A DNA stretch of 19,649 bases from contig GG745349.1 in NCBI GenBank assembly GCA_000151295.1, forward strand, positions 660,462 through 680,110, given 5' to 3'. This document shows, piece after piece, positions 12,081-19,649 of the stretch (the stretch's first letter is position 1; every line of letters begins with the position of its first letter). The translations under genes were made by a program, and so were the position numbers. The stretch is from Allomyces macrogynus ATCC 38327 (taxonomy: Eukaryota > Blastocladiomycota > Blastocladiomycetes > Blastocladiales > Blastocladiaceae). The notes under the pieces were generated by a model. That model saw only the letters and a program-made list of their open reading frames with translations, had not been told where the DNA came from and ran no database searches.

Positions 12081-15000
12081 ATGGACCAGTACGACTTTGA
12101 CGCTTACGGCTTCGACGCGGGCGCCGACTTTGGCATGGCCGACCACGACCCGCGGCCGATTACGCAAGAAGAGTGCTGGGTCGTCATCGACAAGTTTTTC
12201 GAGGCCAAGGGGCTCGTCTCGCAGCAAATCGACTCGTTTGACGAGTTTGCGCAGAACGCAATGCAGGTCATTGTCGACGAAAACGCGACCTTGACGCTGC
12301 AAACGGCGCGGCAGCACACGGGCGCCGCCGACGACGTCGCGCGCCGCTACGAGATCAAGTTTGGCCAAGTCTACCTGGCGCAGCCGTGCGTCGAGGAGGA
12401 GGATGGCGTGAAACCGCTCCAGCCGCAGGAGACGCGCATGCGCAACATGACGTATGTCAGCTGTTTGTCGTGGCCTTGTCCGGGCGAGGAGGATCGCGCT
12501 ACGACTGGACATGCCGCGCTGGCTTGGCTCGCTCTGACCCTGGGGCTTCCCCTGCCCCGCACGTGTCGGATTTCTTCAGATACTCGGCGCCTCTGCTGGT
12601 CGACTTGACCATGCGCCTCTACCGGGAGAATACCAACTTCATGGAGGGCGACGACGACAGAGAACAATGGATCGTCGAGGGCGAAAAGTCTGAGCCCAAG
12701 GCCTCGATTGGCAAGGTAGCGAAGCGCTCCTCTGCCGGCCGTGGCGACCGCAACTTGCATCCCCTTCTCACACTGGCTTCATGATACTCACGACCCTGCT
12801 TGACTCGACGTGTAGGTCCCAATCATGCTGCGCTCTGCGCACTGCGTGCTGCACGGCCTCAGCGAGACTGACCTGCAAAACCAAAAGGAGTGCCCGTACG
12901 ACCAAGGTGGCTACTTTATCATCAACGGCTCGGAAAAGGTCATCATTGCGCAAGAACGCACGGCAACCAACACCGTCTTTGTCTTCTCCAAGCCGCCACC
13001 ATCGGCCGTGCTCTTCCAGGCCGAGATCCGGTCGCAGGCCGAGGACGGGCCCAAGACGCTGTCGTCGTTTATCGTGAAAATGTCGCGTGACCAGAACATC
13101 ACGGCGTCGCTGCCCTACATCCAGCAGGACATTCCGATCATGGTGCTCTTCCGCGCGCTCGGACTCGTGGCCGACCGCGACATTCTTGAGCGCATCTGCT
13201 ACGACTTCTCCGACGACCAGATGCTCGAAATGCTCAAGCCCTCGATCGACAATGCGTTTACGATTCAGGAGCGCGAGATCGCGCTCGATTTTATCGGCAA
13301 GCGCGGGCGCAACATTGGATTAACGCGCGACAAGCGCATCCGGTACGCGCACGACCTGCTCGAGCGCGAGCTGCTGCCGCATATCGGGATCACGCCCGGG
13401 TGCCAGACGCGCAAGTCGTATTTCATTGGGTACATGGTGCACCGGCTGCTGCTCGCGGCGCTCGGGCGCCGGCAAGTCGACGACCGCGATCATTTCGGCA
13501 AGAAGCGACTCGATCTCGCCGGCCCGCTGCTCGCGTCGCTGTTCCGCACGTTCTTCCAAAAGCTGACCAAGGACGTGTCGCGGTACTTTACCGTGTGTAT
13601 CGAGCGCGGCCGCGAGTTCAACTTGAACATGGCCATCAACAGCAACACCATCACCAACGGGCTGCGGTACGCGCTGGCGACGGGTAACTGGGGCGACCAG
13701 AAAAAGTTTATGGAAACTCGCGCAGGCGTCTCGCAAGTGCTCAACCGGTACACGTTTGCGTCGACGCTCTCGCACTTGCGTCGCCTCAACACGCCGATTG
13801 GCCGCGAAGGCAAGTTGGCCAAGCCGCGACAGCTGCACAACACGCACTGGGGGATGGTCTGCCCGGCGGAGACGCCCGAGGGCCAGGCGTGCGGTCTCGT
13901 CAAGAACTTGGCGCTAATGGCCTACATTTCCGTCGGGTCGGCGAGCGGCCCGATTCTCGAGTTCTTGGAGGAGTGGACGACCGAGAACCTCGAGGAGATT
14001 ACGGCGTCGGCGATCGGGTCCAACACCAAGGTCTTTGTGAACGGGTCGTGGGTCGGCATTCACCGGCAGCCCGACTCGCTCGTGCAGACGCTCATCAGCT
14101 TGCGGCGGTCCGGCGATATCATGCCCGAAGTCTCGGTCGTGCGCGACGTGCGCGACAATGAGCTGCGCATTTACACGGACGCGGGCCGCATTTGCCGCCC
14201 ACTCTTCATTGTCAACGAGCAGCAGCAGCTCGTGCTGCGGCGCGACCACGTGGCGCGGCTCGAAGTCGGCGAGTGGGGCTGGGAGGACCTGCTCGCCAAT
14301 GGCATTGTCGAGTACCTCGACACGGAAGAGGAGGAGACGACCATGATTTGCATGACACCCGACGACCTGGCCGAGTCGCGCGGGGACCCGATCCCAGACA
14401 AGTCGAAGCTCGACAAGACGGCGCGGCTCAAGTCGCGCAAGGCCGGCGACGTGTGCAAGCAGTGGTCGCACTGCGAGATTCACCCGTCGATGATCTTGGG
14501 GATTTGCGCAAGCATTATCCCGTTCCCGGACCACAACCAGTCGCCGCGTAACACGTATCAGTCGGCCATGGGCAAGCAGGCCATGGGGCTCTACCTGACC
14601 AACTTCCAGCTGCGCATGGACACGCTCGCCAACATTCTCTACTACCCGCAAAAGCCGCTCGTCGCGACGCGCAGCATGAAGTACCTGCGGTTCCGCGAAC
14701 TGCCGGCGGGCCAGAACGCGGTCGTCGCGATTGCCGTCTACTCGGGTTACAACCAAGAGGATTCGATCATCATGAACCAGTCGTCGATTGACCGCGGTCT
14801 GTTCCGGTCGATCTACTACCGCGCCTACATGGACCAAGAAAAGAAGTCGGGTTTCTCGGACGTGGAAACGTTTGAAAAGCCGACGCGCGAGACGACGCTC
14901 AAGCTGCGGCACGGGTCGTACGACAAGATTGAGGAGGACGGGCTGGTCGCGCCCGGCACGCGCGTCACGGGCGACGATATCATTATCGGCAAGACGGCGC

Positions 15001-15917
15001 CGCTGCCGCCGGACACGTCGGAAATGGGCGCGCGCACGACGCAGACCAAGAAGGACGTGTCAACGTCGCTCAAGTCGACCGAGCAGGGGATTGTCGACCA
15101 CGTCATGCTCACAACCAACAACGACGGGTACAAGTTTGTGAAGGTGCGCGTGCGGTCGACGCGAGTCCCGCAAATGGGCGACAAGTTTGCGTCGCGGCAC
15201 GGGCAGAAGGGTACCGTCGGTATGACGTATCGGCAAGAGGATATGCCTTTCTCGGCCGACGGCGTCACGCCGGACCTGATCGTTAACCCGCACGCGATTC
15301 CGTCGCGTATGACGATCGGGCACTTGGTCGAGTGTCTGCTGTCGAAGGTCGGGTCGCTCACGGGTACCGAAGGTGACGCGACGCCGTTTACCGATATCAC
15401 GGTCCAGGAGATTGCCGACCGGCTGCGTTCGTGTGGGTACCAGCAGCGCGGGTTCGAGATCATGTACAATGGGCACACGGGCAAGAAGCTCGCTGCGCAA
15501 GTGTTTTTCGGGCCTACCTACTACCAGCGTCTCAAGCACATGGTCGACGACAAGATTCACTCGCGCGCGCGTGGGCCCCTGCAGATCTTGACGCGGCAGC
15601 CCGTCGAAGGTCGGTCGCGCGACGGTGGTCTGCGATTCGGCGAGATGGAGCGCGATTGTTTCATTGCGCACGGCGCCGCGCAGTTCCTCAAGGATCGACT
15701 GTTTGATAACTCGGACGCGTACCGCGTGCACGTGTGCGACCTGTGCGGCCTGTTTGCGATTGCATCGGCCACGTCCTATGAGTGCAAGGGGTGCAAGAAC
15801 TCGACCAAGATCTCGCAGGTCTACTTGCCGTACGCGGCCAAGCTGCTGTTCCAGGAACTCATGGCCATGAACATTGCCCCGCGGCTCGTGCTGTTTAACC
15901 ACGGCGTCGCGGCGTGA
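12081..15917 (+). CDS. RPB2: DNA-directed RNA polymerase II second-largest subunit RPB2
   Basis: Exons 12081-12451, 12580-12715 and 12816-15917 give 1202 residues, near the yeast length of 1224. The start ATG has an excellent context (GCCACCATGG). RPB2 forms one half of the Pol II active-centre cleft. The intron 1 junction restores [15 protein letters not shown]; the intron 2 junction restores IGKVPIMLRS, both conserved. Landmarks: [18 protein letters not shown] with acidic residues near the active site (codons 14751-14765, residues 815-819); [15 protein letters not shown] with substrate-facing lysines (from about 15177); and a C-terminal zinc site with Cys at residues 1143, 1146, 1159 and 1162 (CDLCG and ECKGC), followed by [17 protein letters not shown], diagnostic of RPB2. 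The residues end shortly after, as in other eukaryotes. Introns are only in the 5' quarter; exon 3 is a single 3.1-kb block. It is intact, and a good phylogenetic marker for naming the organism. Confidence 0.98.
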
Positions 15918-16418
15918 GCGTGGAGCGCGTGATGGGATGCGCGTGCAAATCGAGCCACGTTTGGTCGGTCGTCGCGCCGTGCAGTCCGTGCTCGCTGTCG
16001 TGTTGCCGGCGCCGCTCACGAGCTGGAGACTCGTCAGCGTTGGTGCGCGATGTGCGTTTGGGTGGGGTGGGAAGGGCTTGCGCGGCCTCGTAGCGTAGTG
16101 CGCATTGTGTAAGTCTTCTCTTTTTGTTTCGGTTGGATGGTATAAACATGCCGCGGATATTTATTTTGATGGGAGTGACAAAACAAGTTCCTTGCGTCCG
16201 CCAGCTGGTCTCCGCCAGCCTTGTCGTCCTTATCCACCCAGTTTTTTGTTCGCTCATCCTCAACGACGACACGCCCCGCGCTGAAGAGCAAGCAGGAGCA
16301 GCTCGCTCGCAGTTGGTTGCTCAGCACTGTTGCCCCATGCAAACGGTTTGACATGCGATCGCCACGGCAATGAAGGCTCAGAAAACAAAAAAAAAAAGGA
16401 ACTTCATTTGTACCCCTC
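15918..16418. other. Convergent 3' region between RPB2 and the epimerase gene
   Basis: About 500 nt separate the two facing stop codons. It should contain both 3' UTRs. An AT-richer stretch at about 16110-16190 (including tataaac and atatttattttgat) may contain the RPB2 cleavage site. An A11 run at 16387-16397 is T-rich on the epimerase strand, 22 nt past its stop. No gene is apparent. Confidence 0.6.
16387..16397 (+). repeat. A11 homopolymer in the epimerase 3' flank
   Basis: Eleven consecutive A follow an AAAAC on the plus strand. On the coding strand of the epimerase this is a U-tract right after the stop codon. Confidence 0.9.
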
Positions 16419-17015
16419 CTACGCCTGCTCGAGCTCAACCAGCACGCCGCCGCAGTCCTTCGGGTGCAAAAACACGACAGGCTTGCCGTGCGCGCCAATC
16501 TTGGGCTTCTTGTCGAGCGACCGCACGCCCATCTCCGTGACCTTGGCGAGCGCGGCGTTGATATCGTCCACCTCGATGCAAATATGATGCATGCCACCGT
16601 CCTGGTTGCGCTCGAGGAACTTGGCAATCGGCGACTTTTCGCCATGTGGGTGCAGCAGCTCGATCTTGGTGTTGCCGAGGTTCACAAACACCGTGTAGAC
16701 GCCGTGCTCCGGCAGCGCCACCGACTCAGACACGTCGGTCGCACCCAGCACGTTCTTGTAGAATGCCGTCGACTTGGCGAGGTCCGGGACCGCGATGGCC
16801 ACGTGGTTGAGCCGGCCCAACTGGAAGACCGGGTGGTTGGGCGTCGCCGTCGTGAACTAGACAAGTGCGAGCATGCCGTTGGCCTGGTTGGTCAGAAACT
16901 TGCTGATGTTGAAGTGCTTGTGATCGCGTTCGGGGTTGTTGAGGTCGGGCCGCTTGATGACTTGTACCTGACGCGCGAGCGGAGCAGCGAGACGGGGCAG
17001 CGAGCGCGAGAACAT
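16419..17015 (-). CDS. MCEE: Methylmalonyl-CoA epimerase, mitochondrial
   Basis: Exons 17015-16968 and 16856-16419 on the minus strand give 161 residues. The enzyme interconverts (S)- and (R)-methylmalonyl-CoA, feeding the B12-dependent mutase in propionyl-CoA breakdown in mitochondria. It is a single vicinal-oxygen-chelate (glyoxalase-like) domain. Visible blocks are RLNHVAIAVPDL (metal His 34), FVNLGNTKIELLHP, GGMHHICIEVDDINAA (His 106/107) and HPKDCGGVLVELEQA (Glu 157), very close to the animal enzyme end to end. The first exon, MFSRSLPRLAAPLARQ, is a classic Arg-rich mitochondrial presequence in a good start context (ACACCATGT). The intron (16967-16857, donor GTACAA, acceptor TAG, CTGAC motif inside) is 111 nt and itself coding-like. 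Most Dikarya use the methylcitrate cycle and lack this gene, so its presence informs the taxonomy. Confidence 0.95.
16857..16967 (-). other. Coding-like 111-nt intron of the epimerase gene
   Basis: The intron is 37 codons long in the exon 1 frame; its only stop is the TAG that is also the 3' splice acceptor (16859-16857). Codons strongly prefer C or G in the third position (29 of 36 by my count). Retention would yield a 52-residue peptide made of the presequence plus a segment including RPDLNNPERDHKHFNISKF. Confidence 0.6.
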
Positions 17016-17413
17016 GGTGTTGCAAGAAGTTGGAGCTGAAATGAACCAAGAACGAGGACCGGGTCGAGGTAATTGGTTCCGGTCCCGGTCAATGGTGATT
17101 TGTGTCGCTGACGATGCTCTGGTGCTTGTCGCGTCTCCACGCTCCATGGTGTTGGGGCGGCCGGTTTCGAAGTTGTCCTCGGGCAGTGCCGGAAACTACA
17201 GCCGCGGCTGACCTGCGGCCATCCTCAATCTGGCCTCTTTTCTGCGAGGGAGGATGATGATCGAACTGTAGGCAATTAATGATAACTGGGGGGGGGGGGG
17301 GGGGGGTCGGACATGCCAATTGGGGATGCGGCCCGGGATCAAGGGTCGAAAGCTGATCAAAGCTGATTCTGATAAAATGTCGTGAATTTCGAGTCTCAAC
17401 ACAGTGGACAAGT
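17016..17413. other. Spacer between the Trp-repeat gene 3' end and the epimerase start
   Basis: Both neighbours are on the minus strand, so the region holds the 3' UTR of the upstream gene and the epimerase promoter. The outstanding feature is a run of 19 G. Short open frames on both strands have no recognisable content. Confidence 0.6.
17288..17306 (+). repeat. G19 homopolymer
   Basis: Nineteen uninterrupted G on the plus strand, about 110-125 nt past the stop of the minus-strand Trp-repeat gene and about 275 nt upstream of the epimerase start. The exact length is prone to sequencing error. Confidence 0.85.
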
Positions 17414-19607
17414 TCAGTCATGTCCTGTATCATCGTCATCCTTCTCCGCGGCTGCCACCGTGGACGAGGTGTGCGCCAGCGAGGTTGCCCACACCGGCGA
17501 TGAGAGCTCAGCCTCTTGGCACATGCGCTCAAATGACGAGTCTTGCAGCCACGACTAGAAACAAATGAGTAAAAACAGGTGAGTGTAACCGGGCGGGACG
17601 TGGGCGGCATGCCCCGGTGATGCGCATCGTACCCGAACTTTGTTGCGCAACATGGTTCGCCGGTACTCTTTCCACCGGTCATCCTTGGATTGCTGGACAA
17701 ACGCTCTCCATTGCGCAAAGTATCGCCGAGGGAGAACCCTAGGAGCAGTCGCGTCAGGTCACTTGATCCAAGAAGGAGCCGGGGTAGGGACGGGAACAGT
17801 ACCGTGCAGCTATCGCGTCAGCCTTGGCATTGTCGGCCGCTTCTTTGGCCATTCGAGTTTCGCGTCGGTGCTGCGCGCAGCCACGCCAAGACTGCAGCGT
17901 CTCGACGAGCAAATGACCCCGAGCAATGTTCTCTGCTTGCTCCACTTGTGCTCGATGCACCGCCGTAAACTACAAAAATCAACCGAGAATCAGCAAGCAG
18001 AAAACCGCCCAGCTCGTACGCGAGAAATACGGTACCTGCACCCACGCTCGCCACGCCTGGACCACCTGCACCCTCTCCAAGTGCCTCGTCGCGACCTCCA
18101 TCCTCCTCTCCACCCTCGCCCTCGCAGCCCGGGCCCATTCGCGGACGACCCACCGGACGACCCGGTCCTCGTGCCACCGATCCGCCCTCTCCCTCGCCTC
18201 CTTTTGCACCTCCACCCACCTCTGCCACGGCCGGAGCCCACGGTACTTGACCTTTGCACGATCCGCGTGCGCAACTGCGCGCTGCCACTGCTCGCGTGCA
18301 TGCTGCCGCGCACGTTCCGCGGCCTCGGCCGCAGCACGTTCCTCGTCAGCACGTTGCTGCGTCTCGTGGCGCTCGCGTTCGACACGATCCAGTTCGGCCT
18401 GCGCCGCTTCGAGCCGTGCACGCTCCACGGCGTCGGCGTGACGCGCCTCGCGCTCGGCCTTACGTGCACGGCGTTCGCGCTCGCGCTCCTCCATCCGCGT
18501 GAGGAAGGCCGGGCGCGCGAGCGGTGGAGCGAGTCGTGCGGGTCGAGAGGATGGTGTGGGCGTGGACCGAGACGGGGTTTTCGACCGGGACGGGGTCTGC
18601 GAGCGGGATCGGTTTCCGTCGCGTGTCAATGCGCGCGGGTCCTGCGCCGGCGGGACCGCGGCGGCGCGTGCCATGGCGTCGCGCTTCGCCTGTAAGTGCG
18701 CGAGAAACTGGTCGACCTTGCGTTTCCGCGCCAGGTGCGCATTCTCGAGCTCGCGTTCCTGCTTAGCCAGAGCGACAAACGCGGTCCATGCGAGAAAGTA
18801 CCGCGAGAGCGCATGGAATCGCCAGTGCCGGTCGGCGCGGCGGTCGAGTTCTTCCTTGTGCCGAAGCTCCTGCGCGACTTTGCGTGCTTCGCTATGTGGA
18901 GATTGGGGTGATGTGAGTGTATTCCGGGCCGTGGAGGACAGAGAGTGGGTAATACGCTACCGGTCGGCGATTTCCTTGACCATGCGCGCGTGCCAGTGCG
19001 TGAACGCGGCGCGTTTGCGGTGCCAGTCGCGGCGCGCCTCGAGCTTGATGCACGCGAGCCGCGTGCGTCGCGCGTGGTGCCGCCAGGCGTTGAACGCGGC
19101 CTACGCGACCACGGCACTCGTTAGCCGACATGCCCGCGCACACTCCACTGACGGAATTGCCCGTACCACCAGTTTCCTCTGCACCTTGCCGCACACATAC
19201 TCGTCGACCATCGCCTCGACCGCCATTTCGCGCTCCTTCGCCTCACGCTCGAGCCGCGCGCGCTGCTCGGCTTTGATCTTGGCATCGAGCTGCTTCGCGA
19301 TCGCCTCGTTCCGCTTCGCCTCATCGGCCAATTCGCGGTCACGGCGGTCACTGTCGAGCACGGCGCGGTGCAGTTCGACCTGGTGCTGTAGGTCCGGGTC
19401 GGCGGGCGACACGGCGAGGTGCGCATGAATCGCGTCAGCGGCGGGTGCAGGTGGAGTGGTCGCCTGGCGCCGTTGTGCGGCACGCGCTTGCAGGGTACGG
19501 TCGAGCTGGCGCGCGCGGAACGAGCGCAGGTCACGCTGTACGAGCTTGGACCGCGGAGCGGGTGGGAATGGCGGTGGAGAAGGTGGCTTTGAAGCCTGTA
19601 ATGGCAT
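17414..19607 (-). CDS. Trp-repeat coiled-coil protein, SFI1/CCDC191-like, 5' end uncertain
   Basis: Exons on the minus strand: 19607-19167, 19100-18961, 18891-18036, 17969-17803, 17738-17633, 17554-17414 (stop TGA), 616 residues. The frame stays open upstream to the window edge, and a TTACAG lies just after the chosen ATG, so an earlier exon is possible. Spaced Trp units recur: AAFNAWRHH, AAFTHWHARM, SRYFLAWTAFV, GLRPWQRWVEV, VVQAWRAWVQ, LLVETLQSWRGC, PRRYFAQWRAFV. This pattern is that of SFI1 and CCDC191-type proteins, where Trp helices bind centrin or build centrosomal/basal-body structures. Residues about 289-310 hold SRSxTP repeats; about 325-410 is a highly charged Glu/Arg/Ala helix (RMEERERERRARKAERE). 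Every junction keeps frame, and intron 1 contains a CTAAC branch motif. Family name is inferred from the repeat pattern, not from a catalytic or unique motif. A basal-body role would fit a flagellated fungus. Confidence 0.6.
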
Positions 19608-19649
19608 TTCATAGTAAATTGAGGTCAGGGAGCTGTTCTGAACAGGTGA

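Noticed and set aside
12386..12784. Independent gene starting inside RPB2 intron 1
   Set aside because: The frame is RPB2 exon 2 plus flanking intron sequence; the conserved residues [11 protein letters not shown] and [13 protein letters not shown] belong to RPB2.
16857..17147. A separate small gene ending just before the epimerase domain
   Set aside because: The first part before the presequence Met is Arg/Thr/Asp-rich without features, and the epimerase domain needs an upstream exon with a start codon, which this frame supplies. I kept only the possible retained-intron product as a finding.
17640..19428. Plus-strand open frames of 351 and 309 codons
   Set aside because: They oppose the six-exon Trp-repeat gene, have biased Arg/Ser/Cys composition and no domain; the minus strand has consistent splice junctions throughout.

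Overview
The window looks like nuclear DNA of a GC-rich, intron-bearing early-diverging (zoosporic-type) fungus. Evidence: seven spliced protein genes with short introns (about 60-170 nt; donors mostly GTATGN or GTACNN, acceptors TAG or CAG, frequent YTGAC branch-like motifs), strong Kozak-type starts (CACCATGG), a fungal-type membrane-tailed phytoene desaturase, a methylmalonyl-CoA epimerase (a B12-pathway enzyme generally missing from Dikarya but kept in several zoosporic fungi), and a Trp-repeat protein resembling centriole/basal-body proteins. Blastocladiomycota or a GC-rich chytrid is my best guess; this placement is inference.

Layout. (1) 3-3080, + strand: a GRIP-domain golgin, six visible exons, 5' end possibly outside the window. 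(2) 3706-5606, +: phytoene desaturase, three exons. (3) 5894-9812, +: a taxilin-type coiled-coil protein with long low-complexity segments, five exons. (4) 9938-11336, -: mitochondrial-type cysteine synthase-like PLP enzyme, five exons; its 3' end converges on gene 3. (5) 12081-15917, +: RPB2, second-largest subunit of RNA polymerase II, three exons, complete; genes 4 and 5 diverge from a shared ~740-nt upstream region. (6) 16419-17015, -: methylmalonyl-CoA epimerase, two exons, convergent with RPB2. (7) 17414-19607, -: a Trp-repeat/coiled-coil protein of SFI1/CCDC191 appearance, six exons, 5' end near or beyond the window edge. The exon chain of each gene keeps a single open frame across the junctions I propose; lengths sum to multiples of three.

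The genes are not an operon or an obvious pathway cluster. Loose themes are membrane traffic (golgin, taxilin), mitochondrial metabolism (cysteine synthase-like protein, epimerase), carotenoid synthesis and core transcription. I saw no tRNA, rRNA, transposon or CRISPR array.

The most interesting things are a row of four QTD motifs in the golgin that resembles tandem dynein-light-chain (LC8) binding sites, two introns (phytoene desaturase intron 2 and epimerase intron 1) whose length and content would give meaningful peptides if retained, an in-frame 24-nt microexon in the golgin, and a taxilin whose conserved coiled coil is preceded by an unusually long low-complexity region.
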